From assembly GCA_963766005.1 (NCBI GenBank), contig CAVXYG010000015.1, forward strand, positions 1 to 53,915: DNA of 53,915 nt, given 5' to 3'. The translations under genes and the position numbers were made by a program. The notes under the pieces were generated by a model, which saw nothing but the letters and a program-made list of their open reading frames with translations, searched no databases and was not told where the DNA came from. The DNA is from CAVXYG01 sp963766005 (GTDB lineage: Bacteria; Actinomycetota; Actinomycetes; S36-B12; GCA-2699445). Positions 15,660 through 24,935 of this stretch are shown piece by piece; the first letter of the stretch is position 1; every line of letters starts with the position of its first letter.

Positions 15660-18194
15660 GTGTTCCGAGTAGCGCTGCGTTCAGTCCTCGCGCACCGTCT
15701 GCGGCTGGTGCTGACCGCGGCATCGGCGGTCCTCGCGGTCGCGTTCGTGTCGGGCATGCTCATGCTGACATCTGCGCTGGACCGCACCTTCACCGATATC
15801 TTCACCAGCACCGCGCAGGACGTGCAGATCGGTGCGCGTTCAGCCCTTGGCGGGGCAGGCCAGGGCGACATCGAGAATCCGGCGGCGGCAGGATTCGTGC
15901 CCGATGCCGTTGTGGACACGGTCCGCGACCTTCCGGGCGTGGCCGATGCAGCAGGGGTCGCGACCGGTGCCGGGATCGCGCTGCTGGACGGCAGCGGCGC
16001 CGTGGTCGGCGGAGTCGGGCCCCCGACGCTGGGGCTGACCTGGCTGGACAATCCCGCGCTGTCCAACGCCACCATCACCGAAGGCCGCGCGCCGGCGCGG
16101 GTCGGCGAGATCGCCGTGGATGAGATCACGTTCCCGCGCATCGACCTGCCGTTGGGGTCCCGGGTGGAGCTCGCGGCACCGGACGGGCGCCTCTCGGTCA
16201 CGCTGGTGGGGGTCTTCCGCCTCGGCTCGACCGGCGGGCAGGCGGGCCTGACGCTCACGGCATTCGTGCCGGAGCAGGCGCAGACGATCCTGACTGCGCC
16301 GGATCAGTGGACGACAGTGGTGGTGGAGGTCGGCGACGGCAGCACCGACGCGGAGGTCGCGCAGCGGATCAGGGAGGCGGTTGGTCCCGGATACAGCGTC
16401 CAGACGAGGGAGGAGCAGATCGACGCCGCTGTCTCCGCGCTGCGCGAGGGGCTGGGCTTCTTCACCACGATCATCGGCGTGTTCGCCGGCATCGCGCTGT
16501 TCGTGGCAGCCTTCCTCATCTACAACACCTTCGCCATCCTGATCGCGCAGCGCGGTCGGGAGCTCGCCCTGCTGCGCGCGGTCGGGGCGCTGCGGCGTCA
16601 GGTGCTGCTGTCGGTCATGGTCGAGGCGGTGCTCGTCGCCCTCATCGCGGCCGCGATCGGGGTCGTGCTGGGCTACCTGCTCGCGCTCGCGCTGCAGGCC
16701 CTGCTGGGCGCTATCGGACTCGTGCTCTCGGTCAGCATCGAACCGACCGCCCGGTCGGTGGCCTGGCCGGTCGCGCTGTCGCTCGCGGTCACGACGGCCT
16801 CGGCGCTGCTGCCGGCTGTGCGAGCGTCCCGGACCGCACCGGTGGCCGCACTGCGGGAGGCCGGGCGGCCTGCGGAGACCGTGGGCCGTTGGCGGACCGG
16901 ATTCGGGCTGGTGCTGCTTGCCGCGGCCCTGTGGGGGATGGGACAGGCGTTCTCCGGCAGCTTCGACGCCCAGCAGACGGCGATCTCCTCCGGTGCCCTG
17001 GTCTTGGCGGCCATCGGGCTGGCTCCGGCTTTGGCGAGGGTGTTCTCCGCCGCCGTCACCGGAGTGCTCGGACTGGTGGCCGGCGTGCCCGGCCGCATCG
17101 CCGGCCGCAATGCCGGGCGAGCTCCGCGCAGGGTCGCGGCCACGGCATCGGCGCTCATGATCGGATTGGCGCTGGTGTCGGGTGTGAGCGTCATCGTCGC
17201 CTCAGCCCAGCAGTCGCTTGCCGACCTGGTCGACCGGACCTTCATCGGCGATCTGCTCATCACGCGCGACGGCCGCGTGTTCAGCCCCGAATTGGCCGCC
17301 GACGTGGCGCAGGTCGGCGGCGTTGGGCTGGTCGTGCAGCAGACCTCCGGTCCTGCCGAGCTGGACGGCAGTGGCCTGCAGGTCACTGCGCTGGGACTGG
17401 TCGGTGACGTTCCCGAACTTCCCCCTGTGCTGGGAGACGCCGAGCTGTCCGACCTGATCGCCGGGCAGGCGGTCGTGAACCAGTCGCGGGCCGCGGCGTC
17501 CGGCCTCGTCCAGGGGGACCGCATCGCGCTGCTGCTGCCGACCGGCGGCACCGTGTCGTCGGTGGTCGCGGCCGTCGTGGAGGACAACCCGCTCCTGGGC
17601 GACATCGTCATTCCCATCGAGGAGTACCGCGCGGCCGGCGGTGAGTCCGACGACCGTGCGCTGTTCGTCGTCTTCGACGGGACGCTGCCGCGCGCGGAGG
17701 CCGAAGCGGGGGTTCGAGCCGTGGTCGATGAGAACCCGTTGCTCAGCGTCTTGAGCCAGGGCGAGCTGAAGGATCGCAACGAGGAGCAACTCAACCAGCT
17801 GCTCTACATCGTCTACGCGATGCTTGGGCTGTCGATCGTGATCGCCGCGCTGGGAGTGGTGAACACCATGGCGCTGTCGGTCTTGGAGCGGACCCGCGAG
17901 ATCGGCCTGCTGCGCGCTGTGGGCGCCTCCCGTCGGCAAGTGCGCCGGATGGTGCGCTGGGAGGCGGTCCTGGTCTCCACCCTGGGCGGCATCATCGGCA
18001 TCGTCATCGGTGTCGTCGTCGGAGCAGCGCTGCGCAGGTCGCTCGCTGACGACGGCTTGGAAGTACTCGCCGTGCCGTGGGGCTCGCTCGCTGCCGTCTT
18101 CTTCGCCGCGGTCCTCATCGGCGTCGTCGGCGCTGTCCTCCCGGCGCGGAAGGCGGCTCGGTTGGACATCCTGCGCTCGATCGGAGCGGAGTAG
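15660..18194 (+). CDS. ABC transporter permease with two FtsX domains
   Basis: An 844-residue membrane protein of the MacB/LolC-type permease class with duplicated architecture: an N-terminal helix (SVLAHRLRLVLTAASAVLAV), a large extracellular domain, then an FtsX triple-helix domain (~255-390: GIALFVAAFLIYNTFAIL, RGRELALLRAVGALRRQVL). Another helix-plus-extracellular module follows, and a second FtsX domain ends the protein (LGVVNTMALSVLERTREIGL, ending LPARKAARLDILRSIGAE). Such permeases export or extract lipids, lipoproteins or peptides with an ATPase partner. No ATP-binding subunit gene lies on either side, so its partner must be encoded elsewhere. The GTG start lacks a good Shine-Dalgarno sequence. 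Confidence 0.9.
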   Translation: MFRVALRSVLAHRLRLVLTAASAVLAVAFVSGMLMLTSALDRTFTDIFTSTAQDVQIGARSALGGAGQGDIENPAAAGFVPDAVVDTVRDLPGVADAAGVATGAGIALLDGSGAVVGGVGPPTLGLTWLDNPALSNATITEGRAPARVGEIAVDEITFPRIDLPLGSRVELAAPDGRLSVTLVGVFRLGSTGGQAGLTLTAFVPEQAQTILTAPDQWTTVVVEVGDGSTDAEVAQRIREAVGPGYSVQTREEQIDAAVSALREGLGFFTTIIGVFAGIALFVAAFLIYNTFAILIAQRGRELALLRAVGALRRQVLLSVMVEAVLVALIAAAIGVVLGYLLALALQALLGAIGLVLSVSIEPTARSVAWPVALSLAVTTASALLPAVRASRTAPVAALREAGRPAETVGRWRTGFGLVLLAAALWGMGQAFSGSFDAQQTAISSGALVLAAIGLAPALARVFSAAVTGVLGLVAGVPGRIAGRNAGRAPRRVAATASALMIGLALVSGVSVIVASAQQSLADLVDRTFIGDLLITRDGRVFSPELAADVAQVGGVGLVVQQTSGPAELDGSGLQVTALGLVGDVPELPPVLGDAELSDLIAGQAVVNQSRAAASGLVQGDRIALLLPTGGTVSSVVAAVVEDNPLLGDIVIPIEEYRAAGGESDDRALFVVFDGTLPRAEAEAGVRAVVDENPLLSVLSQGELKDRNEEQLNQLLYIVYAMLGLSIVIAALGVVNTMALSVLERTREIGLLRAVGASRRQVRRMVRWEAVLVSTLGGIIGIVIGVVVGAALRRSLADDGLEVLAVPWGSLAAVFFAAVLIGVVGAVLPARKAARLDILRSIGAE

Positions 18195-18607
18195 GTGCGC
18201 CGAGATGCCCCGACCGAACCCCGGCCGCCGCTGTGGGATATCGGCTCGGCGACTGCCCGGGCCCCCGCACACGGGGAGGTCCATCGGGCTGAGGCGGTGA
18301 CAGCCGCTCTCCCTGCGTACGGGGCGCGCCAGCCGAGCCCGCGGCACACGCCAGACCAGGCCACCGCAACGAAGCCGGCGCGACGATGTCCCCGATCCCC
18401 GTGAGACGGTCCGCGACATCGGCCAGCGGCTGCCGGCCCGAGTCCCTCCGGGGGAGCGTGGTCGGCGGGTGGCCGTGCCGTGCGCGCGGACTCGGGCCAG
18501 ATCCCGATGCTCTACCCGGTGATGGTGGCCAGGCCGCGCCCCACGCCGACGATGGCGTGGCGGGGATCCTGCGGGCGACCAAGGAGCGGCTGGAGTCGTG
18601 ACGGGCC
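18195..18607. other. Gene-free stretch between permease and proline-rich membrane gene
   Basis: Convergent 3' ends leave 413 bp without a recognisable gene. A short plus-strand frame ending GVAGILRATKERLES at 18601 looks protein-like, but it is too short and lacks a supported start. It may be an eroded gene end. Confidence 0.4.
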
Positions 18608-19602
18608 TCAGGCGGTCTGCTGTGCGATGGCACCGCCGGTGAAGAACCGCCAGGCGTAGGCGATGGCAACCCAGCTCACGGGCACCGAGACCAGCAGACC
18701 GACGCCGCAGAGCATTGCGCCGATGAAGTTGATGCCGATGCATGCCAGCGCGAGCAGGACAAGACCGCCGACATTGGCGGAGGTGATCTCGTAGGAACGG
18801 CGCAGCGCGGACATCGGGTCGGGCTGCGTGCCCTCGTGGTCGTCGAGGATCGCCAGCCCGTAGAACTGGAGCAGGAACCCGGCGATGAGGCCGGGTATGA
18901 GGCACATGATCAAGCCCAGGGTCACGACGATCGAGAACAGCAGCGTCGCGATGACATAGGGCAGCAGGTTCCTCGTCGAGATGAGGTCGGAGACATACGG
19001 CGGCCGGCCGTCGAGCACGGCCAACGACACCCGAAGCACGCCGAGTCCGAGCACCAGCGACACGAAGACCTGCAGAACCGACCACACGCCGGTGAGGACG
19101 ATACTGTCCGGCGCGACCAAACTGAGCGCGGTATTGATCAGCAGGATCAGCAGGACGATGAAGACCAGGGGTCCCGGGTTGGCCTTGAATGCGTCCCACC
19201 CGTACGAGATCGCCTCGCCTGCGGAGAAGCCCGTTCTTGCCGGACCGCCAGCGCCTACCGTGGCGCTCCCGTACAGAGGCGGGGGCGGGGGCGGCGGCGG
19301 CGCGAATCCGCTCGGCGGCGGGGGCGGCGGCGGGGGCGTCTGGTCTGCGCCGGACGGCGGGGCGGTGGCGGGGGCATCTGGTCCGCGCCGGACGGCGGGG
19401 GCGGGGGCGGCGGCGCGAATCGCCGGACGGCGGCGGTGGGGGGGCCTGGTCTGCGCGGACGGCGGGGGCGGGGCGGGGGCACCTGGTCTGCGCCGGACGG
19501 CGGCGGGGGCGGGGGCGTCTGCTGGTCGCGTGCGTCGTCCGGAATCCCTGTCGGCTGGCCGGGTACCGCGGGATCGACGGGCCGGTCGGCGTTGTCGTCC
19601 AT
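18608..19602 (-). CDS. Proline-rich membrane protein, frame-shifted within its repeat
   Basis: The N-terminus (MDDNADRPVDPAVPGQPTG, start ATG 19602 after AAGGAG; an in-frame ATG also lies at 19614) leads into proline-rich repeats built on PPSGADQ. It is in a different frame from the rest. The C-terminal ~230 residues, continuous from about 19350 to 18608, hold five or so helices (LVFIVLLILLINTALSLV, YVIATLLFSIVVTLGLIMC, GGLVLLALACIGINFIGAML). They resemble actinobacterial proline-rich membrane proteins of unknown role. At least one net frame change between the repeat copies near 19376 and 19338 is needed to join both parts: slippage, a real mutation or a sequencing error in G-runs. Confidence 0.6.
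19255..19545. repeat. G-rich imperfect tandem repeats encoding PPPPSGADQ units
   Basis: Four to five degenerate copies of a unit containing CTGGTCTGCGCCGGACGGCGG, separated by runs such as GGCGGGGGCGGGGG. One copy (near 19446) lacks a C. Long G-runs make this prone to slippage and to sequencing error. It is coding on the minus strand. Confidence 0.75.
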
Positions 19603-19861
19603 GATCTCCTTCATTGCGTGTCGAGTCGCACCACCCCGAGGCTATGGGCTCGACCACGCCGGGACGCAGGTCATCCTTCGTGGCGCGCCGCTGGGTGTCC
19701 GAGCGTTCGGGAAGCACCTTGCCGCTGAGGCTCGGCGATGGGTCGAGCGCACTGTCCCGGACTGCCCGGCCGAAGCATCGGCGATGGTGCGTTGGGCAGC
19801 AGCAAGCACACCGGGCCGCTACCGTCGAAGCCGCGGCAGGGCGTCACACCGGGAGGATCAC

Positions 19862-21340
19862 GTGGTCGGGAATCTGGGCGAGGCATCCGACGACGAGCTG
19901 TGGGACAGCCTCGGCGAGGCGCAGGGCTACCAGCGAGCCGATGCCCTGCTGGAATTGGCGGCGCGGGCGTCGGCGCGGGACGAGCACGACCGGGCAACGA
20001 CGCTGCTGGCGGAAGCGCAGGCCACGGCCCGCGAACTCGGCGATCGGGTCCTGGAGAGTCTCGCCATCTACGAGCAGGGCGGAGCGGCCTTCCGCAGTGG
20101 CGATTTCGGTCAGGCGGCCCAGTACGCAGCGGCAGCGGCGGCCGGCTTCGCGGATGAGGGCCGCGGACGGGAGGCGGCGGCCGCTCTGCTGCGCCAGGCC
20201 GAGGCGCTGCGGGCCCTGGGAGATCACGCGGGTTGCCTCGATGCGGCGCAGCAGGCGCAGACCCTCGCAGCCGCGGAGGGCGACCTCGAGGTCACCGGTG
20301 ATGCCGCGCTGCAGAGCGCCCGGGCCCTCTACCTGCTCGACCGGGAGCGGGAGGCGCTGGGCGTCTACGAGACGGCCCGCGACAGCTATCGATCGTTGGG
20401 TCGGCCGGATCGTGTCGCGGCTGCCGACGACTTCGCGTTGACGGTCTGCTTGTACGTGAAGCAGTTGGACCGCGCCCTGGAGCTCGCGCGCGGCTGTCTC
20501 GTGCTGGCCAATGCCACCGCCACCAAGGAGGACGACCCCTACGCGCGCCTGCGGCTGGCGGAGACCCACCTGCGGCGGGAGGAGCCGGCCGAGGCGCTGC
20601 GCCACGCGGAACTGGCGCGCGAGCTCTACCGGGACGTCGACGACCTGCTTGGCGTCGCGCGGTGCGAACGGATGCGAGGCGAGGCCCTGCTCCAGCTGGA
20701 GCGGCCCTCGGATGCGATCGAGGCGCTCACGGACGCTCGCGTGCTCTTCGACGCCCACGGCTGGGACTGGGAGGCGCTGACCTGCGATCTGCGCCGAGCC
20801 GACGTGCATTTCGTCGAAGGGCAGTACCGGCGAGCGGCCGCGATCCGGCGGCAGGCGATCGTGGGCTTCGCGAAGCTCGTCGGCGCGGAGTTCGACACCA
20901 GGCTGGCCGTCCTCGGGCTGGTGGAGGACTTGGTCCGGGGCGGCCAGTTCGAGGAATGCGTCAGCGCGGTTGCGGAGTACGAGTCGGTGTTCGACGACGA
21001 TGCGGCCCTGGATGAGTACCTGTATCGCGAGTTCCTCGGATTCAAGGCGGTTGCGCTCGAGGCGATGGGCGATGCGGAGCTGGCGACGGCGCTGGCGGAG
21101 GACGTGATCGCGGCGACACCGGCGCGCGAGGCCAGCATCAGCACCGCCCTGTGCTACGAGATCCGGGGCCGGTCTCGGCTGCGGCACGACGAGGCCGCCG
21201 CGGCACAGGACCTGGCGAACGCGATCGCGCTCCATCTGGCCAAGGGGGACGTGCACCGCGCGGAGGCGCTGTCCAAGCACTTCCTGCCGGTGGACCCCCC
21301 GCACCTGCCGAAGCAGTCGGAACACGATCCGCTGCGCTGA
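19862..21340 (+). CDS. Tetratricopeptide-repeat protein
   Basis: A 492-residue soluble, Ala-rich, all-helical protein. Helix-pair repeats of about 34-40 residues run along it, for example LLELAARASARDEHDRATTL, ALLRQAEALRALGDHAGCLD, RLRLAETHLRREEPAEALRH and YEIRGRSRLRHDEAAAAQDL, with the TPR pattern of small and aromatic positions. There is no signal peptide, membrane helix or enzymatic domain, so it is probably a scaffold or regulatory partner. The start GTG 19862 is set by GGGAGGA at 19850-19856; the open frame further upstream is antisense to the proline-rich gene and is rejected. Confidence 0.8.
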   Translation: MVGNLGEASDDELWDSLGEAQGYQRADALLELAARASARDEHDRATTLLAEAQATARELGDRVLESLAIYEQGGAAFRSGDFGQAAQYAAAAAAGFADEGRGREAAAALLRQAEALRALGDHAGCLDAAQQAQTLAAAEGDLEVTGDAALQSARALYLLDREREALGVYETARDSYRSLGRPDRVAAADDFALTVCLYVKQLDRALELARGCLVLANATATKEDDPYARLRLAETHLRREEPAEALRHAELARELYRDVDDLLGVARCERMRGEALLQLERPSDAIEALTDARVLFDAHGWDWEALTCDLRRADVHFVEGQYRRAAAIRRQAIVGFAKLVGAEFDTRLAVLGLVEDLVRGGQFEECVSAVAEYESVFDDDAALDEYLYREFLGFKAVALEAMGDAELATALAEDVIAATPAREASISTALCYEIRGRSRLRHDEAAAAQDLANAIALHLAKGDVHRAEALSKHFLPVDPPHLPKQSEHDPLR

Positions 21341-21616
21341 AGCGGCGACGGACCGGGAGGCGGGCTGGGCGATCCGCGGAGCCGCCTGCACTCCGCTGCC
21401 AGGTGCCGCGCGCTCACGGTGATGCGGGCCTGGGGCGGTTGCGGAGGGAGTGCGGGCTGTTGCCCCCGGCAGCGCCGATACTCCGCACCCACACGATCTG
21501 GCCGCAGCGCAACGGCTGTCTGCCGATCCGCTGCTGCTGGAAACAGCTCTGTCCTGCGGTGGTGATCACCGGGCCGCGGGCGCGAGAATCCAGTCACTGC
21601 TAATCAGGAGGCACCG
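21341..21616. other. Intergenic stretch before the acidic protein
   Basis: About 275 bp with no recognisable gene. It ends with AGGAGG at 21606-21611, the ribosome-binding site for the TTG start of the next gene. Confidence 0.4.
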
Positions 21617-22027
21617 TTGAGCGAGATTGCCAAGGCCGGCGATGGAATGCCCGACATCGGCGAGTTGAACATCGGCGAAGTGGAAATCGACGATGAGAGC
21701 GGCGCCCCAGGCGCCGAGGGTCTCGAGGTGTTCGACGTCGACGTCGACACTGACTTGTCGTCGCGTCCTGCGCGGGACGAGTTCGCCATGGACGTGCTCG
21801 CGGGCAGTTCGGCCGGCGTCGACGAGGACGGCACGATCGTGGCGGACGTGGTGTCGGTGACGATGGACGAGGAGACCGGGTACGCGGTGATCGAGGAGGT
21901 CGTCGGCATCGTGACGCCGGACGGCACCGAGATCACCGAGGAGACGGTGAGCGTGCTGGATCCCGAAGGGAATCTGGCTGTCCTGGCCGACGACGTGGCC
22001 GTCGAAGGGGAGACCGCGGTCTCGTAG
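21617..22027 (+). CDS. Very acidic 136-residue protein, unknown function
   Basis: A small protein with about 37 Asp/Glu and only 3 Lys/Arg, and no Cys or His. It has no signal peptide or membrane helix. The sequence alternates short valine-rich strands with acidic turns (FDVDVDTDLSS, AGVDEDGTIVADVVSVTMDE, VGIVTPDGTEITEETVS), which suggests a beta-rich, possibly cation-binding protein; that is inference. The TTG start is supported by AGGAGG 6 nt upstream, and a hairpin follows the stop. I do not recognise the family. Confidence 0.6.
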   Translation: MSEIAKAGDGMPDIGELNIGEVEIDDESGAPGAEGLEVFDVDVDTDLSSRPARDEFAMDVLAGSSAGVDEDGTIVADVVSVTMDEETGYAVIEEVVGIVTPDGTEITEETVSVLDPEGNLAVLADDVAVEGETAVS

Positions 22028-22048
22028 CGGGGCAGTTGCCCTAGGTTG

Positions 22049-22066
22049 CGCGACCCGCAGGTCGCG
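22049..22066 (+). terminator. Hairpin after the acidic-protein gene
   Basis: CGCGACC (22049-22055) and GGTCGCG (22060-22066) with a CGCA loop, 21 nt past the stop. It is short but perfect. Confidence 0.45.
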
Positions 22067-22315
22067 GTTGATCCGCGTGACATCGACGCTGCCGCTTCCG
22101 CGGTGCTCCGCCCCTGGAGGACCACCATGCCGGACACGGGGCCGATCGGCGAGGAACGTCGATATCGTTCGGCCCGCACCTGTCCTTCGAGGTCACCCGC
22201 GACAGCGATGACCGAGCGTCGGGCGACCTTCTCGGTCCCGATGCCCGGTTGAGCCCAGCCGTCACCAAGCTCAGCGGGGAGTTCGGCGCGCGCCGCCTCC
22301 CGGTCGCGGAGCCGG

Positions 22316-23266
22316 CTACTCCTCGTCGGGCAGCCGCTTGGTCCATACCACCCGCTGCGGGAACGGGATCTCGATGCCGGCCGCGTCGAAGGCCTTCTTG
22401 ATGCGCTCCTGCAATTCGCGCGAGGCGGCCCATTGCTCGCCGGGCTTGGTGGTGAGGACCACGCGGATCAACACGGAGTCGGCCCCCAGCGACTGCACGC
22501 CGAGGACCTCGGGCGTCTCGAGCACGTCCTGGGTGTCCGGGTGGTCGGCGAAATCCTGCGCCACACGGTTGAGGACTTCCTTGGCCTGATCGATGTCCGA
22601 GCCGTAGGCGATGCCGACGTCGAGCACGACCTTGGAGTAGTCCTGGCTCATATTGCCGACACGCATGATCTCGCCGTTGCGGATGAACCAGAGGGTGCCG
22701 TCGACGGAGCGCAGTTTCGTGATGCGCAGCTGCACCTCCTCGACCGTGCCGATGGCGTCGCCCACGTCGACGACGTCGCCGACCCCGTACTGGTCCTCCA
22801 TCAGGATGAAGACGCCGGACACCATGTCCTGGACCAGGGCCTGCGAGCCGAAGCCGATCGCGAGGCCGACCACGCCGGCACCGGCGAGGAGCGGTGCCAG
22901 GTTGACACCGAGCTCGCCGAGCACCGTCAACGTCATCATCGTGAGGACGACGACGGTGATGATGTTGCGGAACAGTGCTCCGAGGGTCTGTGCGCGCTGC
23001 GCTTTGCGCGCCGCCACGATCGCCTCCCGGCTGCTGGAGGCTGACTCCGGGTTCTTGCTGGCGACGGCCTTGCCGACCAACCGGTTCACGGTGCGGTTGA
23101 GCAGGGACCGCACCACGAGTGCGACCACGATGATGACGGCGATCCGGATCGCCGCGGGGGCGAAGGTGTTCGCCCACCAATTCACCTCGAACAGCCTCTC
23201 GACGTCGAATTCCGGCGTCGTCGATTCGTCCTGCGCGAGCACGGCGCTCGTGATGGCTGCTAACAC
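22316..23266 (-). CDS. Small-conductance mechanosensitive channel (MscS family)
   Basis: A 316-residue inner-membrane channel that opens under hypo-osmotic stress. There is an N-terminal helix (AAIRIAVIIVVALVVRSLLN), a second one (NIITVVVLTMMTLTVLGELG), and the conserved pore helix and beta domain: LAGAGVVGLAIGFGSQALVQ, DMVSGVFILMEDQYGVGDVV, and LWFIRNGEIMRVGNMSQDYS. The C-terminal alpha-beta domain ends IPFPQRVVWTKRLPDEE. The GTG start at 23266 has AGGGAG just upstream; the long frame beyond it is only open because of the GC-rich repeat at 23401-23531. Confidence 0.92.
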   Translation of the reverse strand: MLAAITSAVLAQDESTTPEFDVERLFEVNWWANTFAPAAIRIAVIIVVALVVRSLLNRTVNRLVGKAVASKNPESASSSREAIVAARKAQRAQTLGALFRNIITVVVLTMMTLTVLGELGVNLAPLLAGAGVVGLAIGFGSQALVQDMVSGVFILMEDQYGVGDVVDVGDAIGTVEEVQLRITKLRSVDGTLWFIRNGEIMRVGNMSQDYSKVVLDVGIAYGSDIDQAKEVLNRVAQDFADHPDTQDVLETPEVLGVQSLGADSVLIRVVLTTKPGEQWAASRELQERIKKAFDAAGIEIPFPQRVVWTKRLPDEE

Positions 23267-23400
23267 GTGATCTCCCTGATCCTTGCGCTCCTGCACAGCG
23301 TAGGGCCAGCGATGCGGTGCGCATGCCGGGGGACTTGCCCCGGGATCGTCCCAACCCGGCGGGGCGGCAACAGAGGCACGCGCCCGCCGGAGCAGGGGGA

Positions 23401-23531
23401 GCGCGAAGCCCCGCGCCGTGAAGCCCCGCGCCGCGAAGCCCTGCGCCGGAAGCCCTGCGCCGCGAAGCCCTGCGCCGCGAAGCCCTGGCGCCCTGCGCCG
23501 CGAAGCCCTGCGCCGCGAAGCCCGCGCCGCG
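23401..23531. repeat. Second 15-bp tandem array, about 8 copies
   Basis: Eight copies of a unit close to CGCGAAGCCCTGCGC, less regular than the array at 12588 (one 14-bp spacing, one insertion, one shortened end). It lies between the divergent-facing promoter side of mscS and the 3' end of the patatin gene. The sequence is unrelated to the first array but has the same period. Confidence 0.85.
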
Positions 23532-23540
23532 ACGCGTCGT

Positions 23541-24917
23541 CTAGGGCAGGCCGAGCGCTTGCAGGTGGTCCGGGATCTCGGCTCGGTGGTACTCCCAGCC
23601 GGTCGCCACGACCGCGAACCGCTCAGGCGGGTCGAGGCAGGCGCGGGACCACCGTGCCGCGGCGTCGGCCGTCTCCCTCCGGACATCGGTGAGCGAGGCG
23701 ATGACATCCTCGCCCCCGGGGTCGCGCAGCAGGTGCTCCTCGAGCTGCCACGCCCGCGCTCGGCCGACGGCGATGGCATCGCTGAGCACGCCGAGTTCGG
23801 CGGCGTCGACCTCGGAGAGGCCGGCCGTCGTCTCGGCGGCCCGCAACCATCCGTAGTCGATCGCGATGCTCATCAGACCGGGGGAGACCTCGAAGGTCCC
23901 GACGATCTCCACCGTCGGCGCGATGACCCGAAGACGGGCACCGTCGGCGAGGGGGTATCCGAGGTTGGCCCGGATGGCTGCCATCTGCGCGACACCGGCC
24001 ACAGCCCTGGAGTAGATCGCCATGATCGAGGCGTTGGCGTAGTCGACGTCGTCGCGCGGTTTGAACAGCGGCGAGGCCATGAGGGCCGTCACGTCGCCCG
24101 CGCCCACGCGAACAGCGGCTTCCAAGGGTGCGGTCTGGATGACGCCGCCGTCGCAGTAGACGTCGTCACCGATCCGGCGCGGCGGGAAGACCAGCGGGAC
24201 GCTCGATGACGCCAGGACGCCCTCCACGACGCCCGGCCGCCCGCCGGTCGGGCGCGGCGTGCCGCTGTCGGACTCCACGACATCGCCGGTCTCGGTGACA
24301 TAGCGCGCGACACCGTCCCCGAGTGCCGAAATGGCGAGTCTCAGGGCGACCCCGGATTCGGCGATCGCTGTCTCGTCCACCGGGGCGACGCCGGCGTCGT
24401 GCTCGCCCCGCAGCGACGCCTCCAGCGGATCCATGCTCAGCAGCGCGTTGCCCTCGCTGAGGAAGGTCCGCCCGGCGCGGATGACCGTGGGGGCATGGCC
24501 GATCGCGGCCGACATGGCCGTCAGGACCCGCTTGCGCCGTGCGGTCGCATGCGTGCTCGACTCGATCTCCACCTCGAATTCGGTGGTACCGGGCAGCTTC
24601 GGCCGCGAGCCCTGCGCGAGGATCTCGTCGACGACGGCCGCGAAGGGTGTGCCCTCGATGTGCTGCAGCCACGACTGCTTGCCGAAGACGGCGTTGAGAT
24701 CGGTGACGGCCAGCACATTGCTCTGGACGACGCGCGCCAACTGTCGGGCCTGCTCGCCGCCGTGTCCTTGCGCCATGGTGGCGGCGATCATCGAGCCGGC
24801 CGAGGTGCCCGCGATGATGCGCGGCGCGAAGTTGCCGTCGCGGGTCAGGAACAGCAGGGCCCCCACCTCGAAGGCGGCTTTCGTGCCGCCGCCGGCCAGC
24901 ACGAGTGCCTCGCTCAT
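23541..24917 (-). CDS. Patatin-like phospholipase
   Basis: A 458-residue lipid acyl hydrolase. The patatin elements are present: the oxyanion-hole stretch LVLAGGGTKAAFEVGALL at the N-terminus (third Gly-rich position KA rather than KG), the nucleophile motif GTSAGS near residue 44, and the catalytic Asp in YCDGGVIQTAPLEAAV near 255. It should cleave acyl esters of phospholipids with a Ser-Asp dyad. There is no signal peptide. The start ATG 24917 is preferred because GGAG lies just upstream; an in-frame ATG at 24935 lacks one. Confidence 0.88.
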   Translation of the reverse strand: MSEALVLAGGGTKAAFEVGALLFLTRDGNFAPRIIAGTSAGSMIAATMAQGHGGEQARQLARVVQSNVLAVTDLNAVFGKQSWLQHIEGTPFAAVVDEILAQGSRPKLPGTTEFEVEIESSTHATARRKRVLTAMSAAIGHAPTVIRAGRTFLSEGNALLSMDPLEASLRGEHDAGVAPVDETAIAESGVALRLAISALGDGVARYVTETGDVVESDSGTPRPTGGRPGVVEGVLASSSVPLVFPPRRIGDDVYCDGGVIQTAPLEAAVRVGAGDVTALMASPLFKPRDDVDYANASIMAIYSRAVAGVAQMAAIRANLGYPLADGARLRVIAPTVEIVGTFEVSPGLMSIAIDYGWLRAAETTAGLSEVDAAELGVLSDAIAVGRARAWQLEEHLLRDPGGEDVIASLTDVRRETADAAARWSRACLDPPERFAVVATGWEYHRAEIPDHLQALGLP

Positions 24918-24935
24918 GATCTCCACGGTAGTCAT

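Noticed and set aside
18836..19861. N-terminal extension of the TPR protein
   Set aside because: It is antisense to the proline-rich gene and without homology; GTG 19862 has a clear ribosome-binding site.
23267..23779. Upstream extension of MscS through the second repeat array
   Set aside because: It has no homology, and a GTG with AGGGAG at 23266 starts the conserved protein.
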